From Streptomyces piniterrae (GTDB lineage Bacteria > Actinomycetota > Actinomycetes > Streptomycetales > Streptomycetaceae): DNA of 64,000 bases. This document shows positions 8,758-17,225 of this stretch, piece by piece; position 1 is the stretch's first letter; the number at the start of each line of letters is the position of its first letter. The notes under the pieces are model-generated. The model saw only the letters and a list, made by a program, of their open reading frames with translations. It was not told the DNA's origin and did no database searches. Location of the stretch: positions 744,001-808,000 of the forward strand of contig NZ_SUMB01000004.1 of assembly GCF_005048155.1 (NCBI RefSeq), written 5' to 3'. The position numbers and the translations under genes were made by a program.

Positions 8758-9166
8758 GCCTCGAAAAGCTCCCGGGACCTCGGGCGCGGGCGAGGCGAAG
8801 CTGCGGGCGGCCGCGCCCCGTCGGCAGGCGTGTCCACTGCCCTGCGGTACGGCCTCGGCACCAGCCACGAAGCGGTCACCAACACCGACTACCGGCACCT
8901 GGGGGGTCGACCCCGGACTCCGACCGTCTTGCAGGGCGTCCTGACTGGCAGCACATCGCGAGGCCACGGTCCTGGCGGGGTGTCACCCATCGCGCAAGCC
9001 GACTTGATCGTTCTCAAGGTCACCATGGCGACCTTGGCCAAGACCCCTTTGGGACCCGCCCCTTCAGCAGGCCGATCTTGCCGCGGCCCCTCCCCCGGCG
9101 TCATCGATCCGGCGCGAGGATCTGCCCGGGAGGACCGCCTCCGAGATCCCCAACGGCATCGGGCAC
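8758..9166. other. Gene-free stretch between convergent genes
   Basis: About 410 bases between the winged-helix gene and the 3' end of the cyclophilin gene. Frames on both strands are open but give Arg/Pro-rich translations with no recognisable motif and no ribosome site. No clear terminator hairpin was found. Confidence 0.45.
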
Positions 9167-9682
9167 TCAGAGTTGACCGGATTCGTCGATGACGACCTTC
9201 TGGGCGGTCTTCCCCGACTGGCTGCCCAGCGCCTCGACCTTCTTCACCACGTCCATACCACCGGTCACCTCACCGAACACGACGTGCTTCCCGTCCAACC
9301 AGGAGGTCACCGCGGTCGTGATGAAGAACTGCGAGCCGTTGGTGTTCGGGCCGGCATTCGCCATGCTGAGGAGACCGGGCCGGTCGTGCTTGAGCTGGAA
9401 GTTTTCGTCCTCGAACTTGGCGCCGTAAATGCTCTTGCCGCCGGTTCCGTTGTGGTTGGTGAAGTCGCCTCCCTGGAGCATGAATTGGGGAATGACCCGA
9501 TGGAAGGTCGAGCCCTCATAGCCGAAGCCATGTTCGCCGGTACACAGCGCGCGGAAGTTCTCCGCCGTTTTGGGCACCACGTCCGCGAAGAGCCGGAACG
9601 TGATCCGCCCGAGAGGCTGACCGTTAGCGCTGATCTCGAAGTAGACCTGGGGGTTAGACGTCGACATGCCGCTCATGGTCAC
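9167..9682 (-). CDS. Peptidyl-prolyl cis-trans isomerase, cyclophilin A-like
   Basis: Up to 171 aa. A full cyclophilin: VYFEISANGQPLGRITFRLF, FRALCTGEHGFGYEGSTFHRVIPQFMLQGGDFTNHNGTGGKSIYG, then SQFFITT and SWLDGKHVVFGEV. Catalytic Arg (FHRV), Phe and Gln (PQFMLQ) are present, and the Trp of SWLDGKH that confers cyclosporin A binding is kept. The insert NHNGTGGKSIYG is the eukaryotic/SanCyp18-like type rather than the shorter bacterial form. No signal peptide, so cytosolic. Starts at 9682 (GTG), 9676 and 9667 (ATG) are possible; ribosome-site evidence does not decide. Confidence 0.9.
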   Translation of the reverse strand: MTMSGMSTSNPQVYFEISANGQPLGRITFRLFADVVPKTAENFRALCTGEHGFGYEGSTFHRVIPQFMLQGGDFTNHNGTGGKSIYGAKFEDENFQLKHDRPGLLSMANAGPNTNGSQFFITTAVTSWLDGKHVVFGEVTGGMDVVKKVEALGSQSGKTAQKVVIDESGQL

Positions 9683-10004
9683 TCATCCCGGGTCGTAGGA
9701 CGGTGTTGGCACCGCCACCTGCACCCGCACGGGTGAGGGGCTGCCACCCTGGCGGCTGCTTCAGCCGGCGCCCGCGGGGCGCGTGCAGCCGGCGCGTCCC
9801 GCGGCACCCGAGAGTAGGACTTCGACGGGTTCGCCGGCCGGCCTCATGCACCGCCTCGGCCGGGGTGGTTGAAGCCGTTCGATGACGTTTGCGTGCACAC
9901 CCTGCCGGGGGGGACGGGCGCGGCGAGGCTGGACAGGGGGTAGCGGGCGCCGCATGGGGTGTTTCCTCTGTGCGGGGGCAGGGCGTGACGGCGGCGTCGT
10001 GTGA
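9683..10004. other. Gene-free stretch upstream of cyclophilin gene
   Basis: About 320 bases, very G/C-rich, with GCAGCCGGCGCG-type short repeats near 9760-9795. No convincing coding frame. It presumably contains the cyclophilin promoter, but no standard -35/-10 pair is obvious. Confidence 0.4.
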
Positions 10005-10394
10005 TCAGGGGGCTGCCGGCGCTGCCCACTCGACGAACTGGACGATCACGCCGTTGGGGTCGGTGATCTGGAAGAGGCGTTCGCCCCAGGGCTCCTCGCG
10101 CAGCGGCATGGTGATTTCCACTCCCTCGGCCTCCAGGCGCTTCTCCTCGTCCTGGATGTCGGTGGTGGTGAAGGCGAGGATCAGGCCGGAGGCGCGCTGG
10201 TCGCGCTGGTCGGCCGGCAGGATCTGGGTGCCGCGGGCGAGTAGGACGATGTCGACCGCGGCGTCCTGGCGGGTCAGGGAGGCGAAGCCGTCGGCGGCGG
10301 CCTGTTCTGTGTAGCCGAGGTGGGTCGTGAAGAACTGCTGGGAGGCGGCGACGTCATCGACGGTGAGCGAGACGGTGGAGGCGGTGATCTGCAT
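10005..10394 (-). CDS. VOC-family (glyoxalase/bleomycin-resistance-like) protein
   Basis: 129 aa from ATG at 10394 (MQITASTVSLTVDDVAASQQFF), preceded by GAGGAG eight bases upstream. The vicinal-oxygen-chelate fold is clear: N-terminal strand-helix (VDDVAASQQFFTTHLGY), FTTTDIQDEEKRLEAEGVEI, and the C-terminal module PWGERLFQITDPNGVIVQFVEW. Members bind a metal or a hydrophobic ligand; the substrate cannot be told. It is divergent from a TetR regulator whose likely operators lie in the shared intergenic space, so it may be part of that regulator's response. Confidence 0.85.
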   Translation of the reverse strand: MQITASTVSLTVDDVAASQQFFTTHLGYTEQAAADGFASLTRQDAAVDIVLLARGTQILPADQRDQRASGLILAFTTTDIQDEEKRLEAEGVEITMPLREEPWGERLFQITDPNGVIVQFVEWAAPAAP

Positions 10395-10460
10395 GGTTTT
10401 TCTCCTCAGTGGTTTCCGGGAGGGGGAGTTGCCGGTGCCGGTCGGGCGCCGGTCGCCGCG

Positions 10461-10495
10461 GGGCAGAGGGCAGAGGGCAGAGGGCAGAGGGCAGA
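10461..10495. repeat. Five perfect tandem copies of GGGCAGA
   Basis: The heptamer GGGCAGA is repeated exactly five times in the upstream region of the VOC gene (on its coding strand, TCTGCCC). It lies about 70-100 bases upstream of that start codon, within the probable leader or promoter. A 7-base unit outside coding sequence is prone to copy-number change. Confidence 0.9.
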
Positions 10496-10636
10496 CCAGG
10501 GTGCGTCCGTCGCGCTCGGCCAGGCCGAGCCGGGCCCGGTGAAGACGGCCGGGAATGCGGAGGGAGGTGGGGTGGGGTCGGGTGAGGTGGGGTTTCGGGA
10601 TGGGCACTTCCGTTCTTCGCTCCGTGGCAAATTTGC

Positions 10637-10697
10637 TACGGACGTAAAATTAGCCCGGAACCCCCAAGCGGGTCAACATAAAAATACTACGAGTGTA
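10637..10697. promoter_or_regulatory. Two TetR-type operator candidates between VOC and TetR genes
   Basis: TACGGACGTA at 10637-10646 and TACGAGTGTA at 10688-10697 are near-palindromes of the TACNNNNGTA type, each embedded in a longer similar context (CTACG-A-GTAA-ATT). The second ends 10 bases before the TetR start codon, in a locally AT-rich stretch. They are good candidates for autoregulatory TetR operators and control of the divergent VOC gene. Confidence 0.55.
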
Positions 10698-10707
10698 AGA
10701 TTGCCCC

Positions 10708-11361
10708 ATGGCTACTGAAACCGTCTCGTCCGCACCGCCTGCCGGCTTGCGGGAGTCGAAGAAGCAGGAGACCCGGCAGCTCATCTCCGACCACGCCACC
10801 CGCCTGTTCATCGCCCAGGGCTTCGAGCAGACGACCATCGCCGAGATCGCTGCCGCCGCACGGGTCGCCAAGAAGACGGTGACCAACTACTTCCCACGCA
10901 AGGAAGACCTGGCCCTGGACCACCAGGACGCCTTCATCGGCTCCTTGGCCCGCACCGTGACCGATCGCCAGGCCGGCGAGTCCGCCCTGGCGGCACTGCG
11001 CCGCGCCTTCACCGACGCGGCCAAGGCAGCCGAACCGGTCGCCGGGTTCTCCGGCCCCGACTTCGCCGGCATGATCGCCGACAGCCCCACCCTCTCCGCC
11101 CGCCTGCGCGACCTGCATGACCTGCGCGAGGCAGCCCTGGCCGACGCCCTGGCCGAGGCCACCGGCGCAGCCCGCGACGACATCACCCCCCGCACCGCCG
11201 CCGCCCTGCTCGGCGCCGTGCACCGCACCCTGTTCCAGCGCATCCAGGAACTCACCCTCGCCGGCCAGGACAACCCCCGGATCTCCGCCACTGTCACCGC
11301 GGCGGCGGACAGCGCCTTCGGCATGCTGGAGCCCTCACTCGCCGACTACGCCACAGCGTGA
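10708..11361 (+). CDS. TetR-family transcriptional regulator
   Basis: 217 aa. The N-terminal HTH is standard: LISDHATRLFIAQGFEQTTIAEIAAAARVAKKTVTNYFPRKEDL (residues ~22-66). The C-terminal ligand domain has no closer family signature. Start ATG at 10708 follows an AT-rich stretch with two operator-like sites, suggesting autorepression. Divergent VOC gene on the other side is the likely target. Ligand unknown. Confidence 0.9.
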   Translation: MATETVSSAPPAGLRESKKQETRQLISDHATRLFIAQGFEQTTIAEIAAAARVAKKTVTNYFPRKEDLALDHQDAFIGSLARTVTDRQAGESALAALRRAFTDAAKAAEPVAGFSGPDFAGMIADSPTLSARLRDLHDLREAALADALAEATGAARDDITPRTAAALLGAVHRTLFQRIQELTLAGQDNPRISATVTAAADSAFGMLEPSLADYATA

Positions 11362-11559
11362 GTCCGAGCGTCACCCGTCGACTTACCGGTGCCCCTGCCG
11401 CGCCCCCGGCCGACCGGCCGGTCGACGCGTGCGCCACGGGGGCGCGCTCGGTGCATGGCAGCGAGCGCGAACCACCGAACAGTCGTCGCGTCTCTCCCAG
11501 CGGATCCGCGGACGACAGAGCCAGTGCAGGTGAGCGAACACCGGCTCCACCGGCTCGGG

Positions 11560-11870
11560 GTCCGATGAGCACGTCGGTCTGCCCGTAGCAGGAGTCGCAG
11601 ACCGGGCGAGACGATCTTGGGTGAGCGCATGGTGCCGTTGGTCATCTCGGTGGCAGCGCCGCCGGGGTCGGCTGCGAAGACCGAGGTGCCGACACCGCGC
11701 AGGCGCTCTGCCAGGTCGAGGGCGTAGGCGAGGTTCGCGAGCCTGGTCCGGCCGTACCAGTGGGCGGTCAGCAGGTACGGCGAGAGGTGGTTGACGGCGA
11801 ACGACGCCTCGATGCCGTCGACGGTCCGCTGACGATCAGCAACATTGGCCTGGCTCATTCGCTGTCGCAC
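11560..11870 (-). pseudogene. Truncated short-chain dehydrogenase/reductase
   Basis: Minus-strand reading RTVDGIEASFAVNHLSPYLLT jumps straight to YGRTRLANLAYALDLAERL and then FAADPGGAATEMT. These are SDR segments (NH.L motif, YxxxK helix, PGG motif), but roughly 50-60 residues between the first two are missing, the catalytic Lys is Arg (YGRTR), and the NAD-binding N-terminus is absent. The gene is therefore a remnant. Sequence beyond about 11560 loses similarity. Confidence 0.65.
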
Positions 11871-11882
11871 AGGCTCAGAAGG

Positions 11883-12155
11883 ATGACGGCGACGTTTTCA
11901 GCCCCTATAGCCTGGGGCGAAAAGGGCAACGTCGAAGCTGGCCTCGGGCACATACTCTTCAGGCGCGCAGGTGAGTTCCTCGAACGAGGCGTGGCTGCCG
12001 AGGGCATTCCCAAACCCATCACGAACGCCGTGACCGGCGGGAAGAGCATCGGGTATCAGGGCGCGGACAAAGGAAAGCCGTCTACGACACGGTGTACGAC
12101 GGAAGAACTCACCACGTAGCCACCATCGTTGGCGACAACGGATTCATTGGCATGG
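11883..12155 (+). pseudogene. Orphan polymorphic-toxin C-terminal tip, frameshifted
   Basis: The plus strand reads GEKGNVEAGLGHILFRRAGEFLERG, then ITNAVTGGKSIGYQGADKG. Near 12071-12080 one base is missing, and the next frame continues VYDTVYDGRTHHVATIVGDNGFI. Joined, this has the look of a C-terminal toxin domain of polymorphic toxins (G-IGYQG...VY....G..H.VA..VG.NGFI). No export domain precedes it and it is broken, so it is a detached effector tip. Family name not recalled with certainty; base composition is less G/C-rich than neighbours. Confidence 0.5.
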
Positions 12156-12169
12156 GGAGCGAAGCCGGC

Positions 12170-12859
12170 ATGAGTCACCACTACGACGAGCCTCGGCATC
12201 TTCTCGTTCAGGCCAGCGGCGACAGATCGCCGCTGTACACGGCGGAGGCCGGGGTCCACGCCAACGTCGAGCAATTCGCTCTCAACGTACCGGTGGAAGA
12301 CCCCGAGCTGAGTTTGCCGGACGACCTGGCCCACAGGCTGGTGTCGTGGTCTCAAGCGCGCCCTGAGAACGGGTTCACGTCCCGCCCCCAGTTGCGCAAG
12401 TACACCCGGCAAGGCAGGGAAGCCGCCCAGCGCCTGGCAAAGCATCTTGGACCGCTATGGGTCGTTCGCTATAGAGACGAGGCGCACGATTCAGCGAAGT
12501 TCGTGTGCTGGGGATGCGACCGGCTCCACTGGACCATTGATGCCCACGGCACACCACCGCACCCGGTCCACATCACCGTGCAGGGCGAGTACCACTGGTA
12601 TCCGCTCCGCGCTGAAGGATTCGAAGACTTCGCTCCGGACGACCCTGCTACTGCTCTCCACCTGTCGGACATTCTCGTATCCGATCTCTACCAGTGGGCG
12701 AAGGACATCGACGAGGCCATGAACACGTGGCTGGAGGACCGTGACGACGCCAGGCAGCAAGCCACGTATGAACGGCTGGACCACGTCGGCGAGGCGCTCG
12801 CCGAGCGGGTGGCACGCGAACTGGGTCCAGGAAGGAAGGTGACTTACCGAGGCGTCTGA
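12170..12859 (+). CDS. Immunity-like hypothetical protein downstream of toxin tip
   Basis: 229 aa from ATG at 12170 with GGGGAG ten bases upstream; GTG at 12293 is an alternative. No named domain recognised. Visible blocks are YDEPRHLLVQASGDRSPLY, RPQLRKYTRQGREAAQRLAKHLG, WVVRYRDEAHDSAKFVCWGCDRLHW and HGEYHWYPL-like strand (QGEYHWYPLRAEGF), then an acidic helical C-terminus. Soluble, with CWGC near residue 111 as a possible metal or redox pair. Placed immediately after a broken toxin tip, it has the position of an immunity gene that outlived its toxin. Confidence 0.55.
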   Translation: MSHHYDEPRHLLVQASGDRSPLYTAEAGVHANVEQFALNVPVEDPELSLPDDLAHRLVSWSQARPENGFTSRPQLRKYTRQGREAAQRLAKHLGPLWVVRYRDEAHDSAKFVCWGCDRLHWTIDAHGTPPHPVHITVQGEYHWYPLRAEGFEDFAPDDPATALHLSDILVSDLYQWAKDIDEAMNTWLEDRDDARQQATYERLDHVGEALAERVARELGPGRKVTYRGV

Positions 12860-12891
12860 GCGTGCCCTTGTCGGGGATTCTCTGGCTCCGG

Positions 12892-13419
12892 CTACTCGCC
12901 GGTGACGCCGTCGGCAAGCTCCCGGACGATGTCAAGTTGCCCGACGTGCCTCGCGTACTCCTGGAGCAAATGGAACAGGACCCAGATCAGCGTTGGCCGC
13001 TCCTCCTCGGGTGGGACCCGGCCCCCGAGCGTCGCCATCCGGTCCTCCAGCCGCGCGCCGGCGACGATCGTGCGGGACCGCTCACACTGGGCGCGGAAGA
13101 ACGTGGTCACATCCTCGACGGACTCGCCCGCCTCGACACGCCATCTGCCGCCACGGGCTTCCATATCGCCCCATGGCTGTTCGACCTGCTGGCCTGCGAA
13201 GCCCCACTGCAGCCAGCGCAGCTCCACATGGGCCAGATGCTTCAACAGCTCCAGCGGTGCCCAACCGGACGGCAGCCGGCTACCCCGCAGCTCCTCGTCG
13301 GTGAGGCCGTCCAGCTTGCGCAGCACGGCGTCACGGTAGAAATCCAGATAGCCGGCCAACAACTCGGCCGGGCAGGTGAGCGTGACATCGGGCTCTGCCG
13401 GGGTGGCTTCAGCAGTCAT
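12892..13419 (-). CDS. DinB/DUF664-family protein
   Basis: 175 aa, ATG at 13419 (MTAEATPAEPDVTLT). Four-helix DinB-like fold: LKHLAHVELRWLQWGF carries the first His, and LLQEYARHVGQLDIVREL the second metal His, at the positions of the DinB/YfiT superfamily. Family members are metal-dependent, often mycothiol-dependent, transferases or detoxification proteins. It is a single gene between the immunity-like gene (convergent) and the LysR gene. Confidence 0.85.
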   Translation of the reverse strand: MTAEATPAEPDVTLTCPAELLAGYLDFYRDAVLRKLDGLTDEELRGSRLPSGWAPLELLKHLAHVELRWLQWGFAGQQVEQPWGDMEARGGRWRVEAGESVEDVTTFFRAQCERSRTIVAGARLEDRMATLGGRVPPEEERPTLIWVLFHLLQEYARHVGQLDIVRELADGVTGE

Positions 13420-13830
13420 GGCAGTGATGTTAAGCGGGCCCCACAGGCACGCCAGCCGCGAAGCGCCCCGCCCGTCGATGATTCCCCGGTCGTCCCACCA
13501 TGTGTGTGCGCCTCCATGACGGAGAAGCCGAGCGGCACGGCACGGGCAGGGGCTGTTGAGCGCGCCCGGTGCACGGAAGCGGGGACGCCGGAAGCGGGCA
13601 CGCCGGGCACGCCGGGTGCGGGAAGCGGTCCAGGGAAACGGGCCGGTCGGAAAACCGGAACCGCGCCCCGGGCCGGCTTGGCGCTTCCTCTGAGTTCCAC
13701 CGAGTCCCTGTGCCCGTGGCCGGGGGATTGTTCCTCCGAGGCCCGCGAGTCCACGGAAACTGAAGGTTCTTCACCGGGAATGGGTGGGTCCGATGACCTG
13801 ATTCCGAGGGGTGGATCCGCGGGTTCCGAG
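13420..13830. other. Gene-free stretch between LysR and DinB genes
   Basis: About 410 bases between two minus-strand genes. Long frames exist on both strands but translate to Pro/Arg/Gly-rich sequence with no motif. Short imperfect repeats (GGAAGCGGGnACGCCGG) occur around 13575-13625. Promoter of the DinB gene must lie near 13430-13500 but is not obvious. Confidence 0.45.
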
Positions 13831-14826
13831 TCAACTCGCCGGGTTGGCCTCGGCGCGCAGATCCAGCAGCGCCTGTGCGGAGTCCGCGTAGCGCTTCGCG
13901 GTCTGCTCGTCCATCCCTGAACCAATCATGCAGCTCACTGCCGCTCTTGCCGCGGCCACGAATGCGGCGATCGCCGGATGAGTGCCGCCGCCCGCGCGGA
14001 AGGCGACCTTCGATCGACGGAACAACGGCAACTTGGTCAACACCACGCCTGCGGGGCTTTGCGCAGTGGCCATTTCCGGAACAAATCCCGCCCCTTGCCC
14101 GGTGGCTGCCAGGGCCACCACGGTGCGGAAATCGTTGACCTGGTGGCGAATTCTCGGCTGGAATCCGGCCGCCTGGCAGGCGCGTACGGCCATCGCGTGA
14201 CCGGTCGTGCCGTCCCGTGCGGTTATCCACGGGGCCTCGGCATAGGGTCCGAGCAGCTCTGCCAATGTGTCGCTGCGGCTGGTGTTCCTGGTCGCGGTAC
14301 TGGTGACGAGGTACATCGGCTCTTCCAGGAGCGGTACCTCGTCCACTGTGGTGTCCGGTGACGCGGGTACGAAGTCGTAGTCGTGGACAAGGGCCACGTC
14401 GAGTTCGCCGGCTCGCAGGCCGTCGGAGACGCGGGCAGAGTCGATTTCCTGCACCATCGGTTCCAGCGCGGGATGCCGTTGGGTCAGCTCGGCCAGCGTG
14501 GCGGGCACGATGGTGTGGCCGCCCGAGGGGAACGTCCCGATACGTAGCGGCCCGCCGATGCCGTCCCGCGCGCTGGCCAGCTCGGCGACCGCCAGCTCCA
14601 GGCGCTGCAGCACGGCGTCGGCGTGTGCGACGAGGGACCGGCCTGCGGGCGTGAGGATCACACGCCTGCCGCTGCGTTCCAACAAGGCCACGCCTGCCTC
14701 GCGTTCCAGCACACCCAGCTGCTGGGAGACGGCGGATGCGGTGAAGGTCAGCGCCTCGGCCACGGCCGCGATCGTGCCCCGCCGGTCCAACTCGCGAAGC
14801 AGGTAGAGACGACGAACATCGAGCAT
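13831..14826 (-). CDS. LysR-family transcriptional regulator
   Basis: 331 aa. N-terminal LysR HTH: LYLLRELDRRGTIAAVAEALTFTASAVSQQLGVLEREAGVALLERSGRRVILTPAG (residues ~7-62). The remainder is a periplasmic-binding-like effector domain (PLRIGTFPSGG, ELDVALVHDYDF). It is divergent from the DHDPS-family gene with only 71 bases between, so it most likely regulates that gene and itself; a TTCA-N9-TGAA element lies in the gap. Confidence 0.9.
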   Translation of the reverse strand: MLDVRRLYLLRELDRRGTIAAVAEALTFTASAVSQQLGVLEREAGVALLERSGRRVILTPAGRSLVAHADAVLQRLELAVAELASARDGIGGPLRIGTFPSGGHTIVPATLAELTQRHPALEPMVQEIDSARVSDGLRAGELDVALVHDYDFVPASPDTTVDEVPLLEEPMYLVTSTATRNTSRSDTLAELLGPYAEAPWITARDGTTGHAMAVRACQAAGFQPRIRHQVNDFRTVVALAATGQGAGFVPEMATAQSPAGVVLTKLPLFRRSKVAFRAGGGTHPAIAAFVAAARAAVSCMIGSGMDEQTAKRYADSAQALLDLRAEANPAS

Positions 14827-14829
14827 AAG

Positions 14830-14846
14830 TTCAGCTTAGGCATGAA
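14830..14846. promoter_or_regulatory. LysR-type operator candidate (TTCA-N9-TGAA)
   Basis: TTCAGCTTAGGCATGAA is a dyad with 4-base arms, compatible with the T-N11-A rule for LysR regulators, placed in the short divergent gap between the LysR and DHDPS-family genes. Confidence 0.4.
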
Positions 14847-14897
14847 GGTAGAAATCAGAAATGGATCTACCGGGTCAGTGTGAGCCAGGGTTGGACC

Positions 14898-15881
14898 ATG
14901 AAGCCCAATCCGTTCTTCGAAGGCCTGTATGTCCCCTTGGTGACTCCGTTCACCGACGACCTGCGCCTGGCCCCCGATGCGCTGGCCCGACTCGCGGACG
15001 AGACGCTGTCGGCCGACGCCTCCGGACTCGTCGCCCTCGGCACCACGGCGGAATCGGCCACCTTGACCGCGGAGGAGAAGCAGACTGTGGTGCGCATCTG
15101 CTCGGCCGCCTGCCAAGCACACGGCGCCCCGCTGATCGTCGGGGTCGGCACCAATGACACCGCCACCGCCATCAAGTCGCTGCGCGAGCTGGCGGCCACC
15201 GGCGACGTAGCCGCGGCGCTGGTTCCCGCGCCGCCCTACATCCGGCCCGGTGAAGCGGGGACACTGGCGCACTTCACCGCGCTGGCCGAACACGGCGGCA
15301 TACCGCTGATCGTGTACGACATCCCCTACCGCACGGGGCAGACTCTCAGCATCGACACGATCGCAGCGCTGAGCCGCCTGCCGGGGGTCGTCGGAATCAA
15401 GCACGCGACCGGCGCGATCGACGCGACCACGGTGGAGTTGCTCGGCTGCCCCCCGCCCGGCTTCGCCGTGCTCGGCGGCGACGACGTCGTCATTTCACCG
15501 CTCGTCGCGGCGGGCGCCCACGGCGGAATCATCGCATCGGCCAATGTGCGCACCGCCGACTACGCCGAACTGATCTCGCTGTGGCGCCGCGGCTCCGGTG
15601 AACCCGCCCGCAGGCTCGGAGCCGAGCTGGCCCGGTTTTCCGCTGCCCTCTTCGCCGAACCGAACCCGACAGTGATCAAGGGAGTACTGCACGCTCAGGA
15701 ACGCATTCCCAGCCCGGCCGTCCGAATGCCGTTGCTTGCCGCCGCTGCCAGTACGGTCCGCCGAGCGGCGCTCCTGGCCGGCAGCCGTGCACCCTCGACC
15801 GACCCGGCGCCGCGGGCTTCCTCACCCACGCGGCCGCGTTCCTCCCCACGCACGGCATCGAACGGATCGAGCGGGTACTGA
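14898..15881 (+). CDS. Dihydrodipicolinate synthase family aldolase/lyase
   Basis: 327 aa from ATG at 14898. TIM-barrel DapA superfamily: PLVTPFTDD near the start, GTTAESATLTAEEK (usual GTTGE loop), Tyr in YDIPYRTG (140/144) and Schiff-base Lys in GIKHATG (~168). These enzymes cleave or form C-C bonds via a lysine imine; substrate not certain because biosynthetic DapA, NanA-like and KDG-type enzymes share these residues. Divergent LysR regulator and downstream amidohydrolase suggest a catabolic role. The final ~50 residues (after SPAVRMPLLAA) are Arg/Ser/Pro-rich and unlike the family, hinting at a 3' frameshift. Confidence 0.85.
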   Translation: MKPNPFFEGLYVPLVTPFTDDLRLAPDALARLADETLSADASGLVALGTTAESATLTAEEKQTVVRICSAACQAHGAPLIVGVGTNDTATAIKSLRELAATGDVAAALVPAPPYIRPGEAGTLAHFTALAEHGGIPLIVYDIPYRTGQTLSIDTIAALSRLPGVVGIKHATGAIDATTVELLGCPPPGFAVLGGDDVVISPLVAAGAHGGIIASANVRTADYAELISLWRRGSGEPARRLGAELARFSAALFAEPNPTVIKGVLHAQERIPSPAVRMPLLAAAASTVRRAALLAGSRAPSTDPAPRASSPTRPRSSPRTASNGSSGY

Positions 15882-16010
15882 CCGACATCGCTGCCACACT
15901 GCACTCGGAGGCCGGCCACCCATCAGGCGGGCGAACAACCCTCCAGGTCAACACAGGTCAATGCAAGTCGATACATAAGCAATTACTGAGCGGTGAGGAG
16001 ACACAGACGG

Positions 16011-17225
16011 GTGGTTGCCAGCGGCGAACAACAACACATACCCGGCCACCGGATCTGGGCGGTCCGCGCGGCGCGGCTGTTCGACGGGTGCACATTGCGA
16101 GCGGGGCGCCCGCTTGTGCTCATCGAGGGTTCGCGCATCGCCGGTGTCGATATGACGGGAGCGGCCCCCTCTGGGGATCTGCGCGTTCTGGATCTCGGCA
16201 ACGCCACGCTGTTGCCCGGGCTCATCGACTCCCACGTGCACCTCGCCTTCGACCCCGACCACAGGTCGAAGCAGGCGATGGTGGACGAAGATGACCACAC
16301 CACCCTGACGCGCATGCGCTTCCACGCCGGGCAGCAACTGCGGGCGGGCGTCACGACCGTACGGGACCTCGGCGATCGTCACTATCTCGCCCTGTCGCTC
16401 CGTGCCCCCTGCACGGCAGGCAGGGAAATGTGCCCGGAGGTTGTCGCCGCCGGGCCTCCCATCACGCGAACTCGTGGACACTGCTGGTTCTTGGGAGGCG
16501 AGGCCGACGGCATCGCGGCTGTGGAGGCCGCGGTCGGGGAGCGCGTCGCTCGTGGCGTCGACGTGGTCAAGGTCATGGCGACCGGTGGTGTGACCACTCC
16601 TGGATGGGGGCCGCATCAGTCGCAGTACACACGCGACGAACTGGCCGCGGTGACCCGGGTCGCCCATGCGCACGGCAAGCCGGTCACCGCGCATGCGCAC
16701 GGCCGGCAGGGGATGGCTGATGCCGTCGCAGCCGGCGTCGACGGCCTTGAGCATGCCTCCTTCTTCACCGAGGACGGTGTCGAGCCCGACTGGAAGACCG
16801 TTGAGGCCGTGGTGGAGGCAGGCATCTTCATCGGTGCCACCGAAGCATGGCTGCCGACAGGCTCGATGGTCGCACCGCACATGGCCGAGCGCGTGGAGCA
16901 GCGAAGCGCGAATTTCGCGCGGATGCACCGCGAAGGAGCGCGGCTGGTCTGCTGCTCCGACGCCGGTGCCGGCCCCCGCAAACCCCACGGTGTGCTCCCG
17001 TACGGCATCCTCCACTTCGGCTCTCTCGGCCTCACCAACGCCGAAGCCTTGGCTTCGGCCACCTCTCTTGCCGCACGGGCATGCGGGCTGGCCGATCGCA
17101 AAGGAAGGGTCGCCGCAGGCTATGACGCCGACCTCATCGCGGTAGCCGGCAATACGCTGCGGCAGCTGGAGACTCTGCTCGACATCCGGACCGTGATCCG
17201 AGCCGGCAGGCTGTTCACGGGCTGA
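16011..17225 (+). CDS. Amidohydrolase family protein (imidazolonepropionase/prolidase-like)
   Basis: 404 aa. Start GTG 16011 has GAGGAG ten bases upstream; an upstream in-frame GTG at 15993 has none. Metal-dependent amidohydrolase layout: LPGLIDSHVHL (HxH), KVMATGGVTTPG (position of the bridging Lys), THAHG-type strand VTAHAHG, GLEHASF, and the metal Asp in CSDAGAG. The C-terminus GYDADLIAV rebuilds the urease-like side domain. Such enzymes hydrolyse cyclic amides or Xaa-Pro peptides; the substrate is open. It follows the DHDPS-family gene on the same strand at about 130 bases. Confidence 0.85.
   Translation: MVASGEQQHIPGHRIWAVRAARLFDGCTLRAGRPLVLIEGSRIAGVDMTGAAPSGDLRVLDLGNATLLPGLIDSHVHLAFDPDHRSKQAMVDEDDHTTLTRMRFHAGQQLRAGVTTVRDLGDRHYLALSLRAPCTAGREMCPEVVAAGPPITRTRGHCWFLGGEADGIAAVEAAVGERVARGVDVVKVMATGGVTTPGWGPHQSQYTRDELAAVTRVAHAHGKPVTAHAHGRQGMADAVAAGVDGLEHASFFTEDGVEPDWKTVEAVVEAGIFIGATEAWLPTGSMVAPHMAERVEQRSANFARMHREGARLVCCSDAGAGPRKPHGVLPYGILHFGSLGLTNAEALASATSLAARACGLADRKGRVAAGYDADLIAVAGNTLRQLETLLDIRTVIRAGRLFTG

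Noticed and set aside
12862..13920. 352-codon plus-strand frame over the DinB region
   Set aside because: Antisense to the DinB gene for its first half and low-complexity thereafter; no start signal.
13430..14230. 266-codon minus-strand frame
   Set aside because: Overlaps the LysR gene out of frame; LysR is clearly the real gene.
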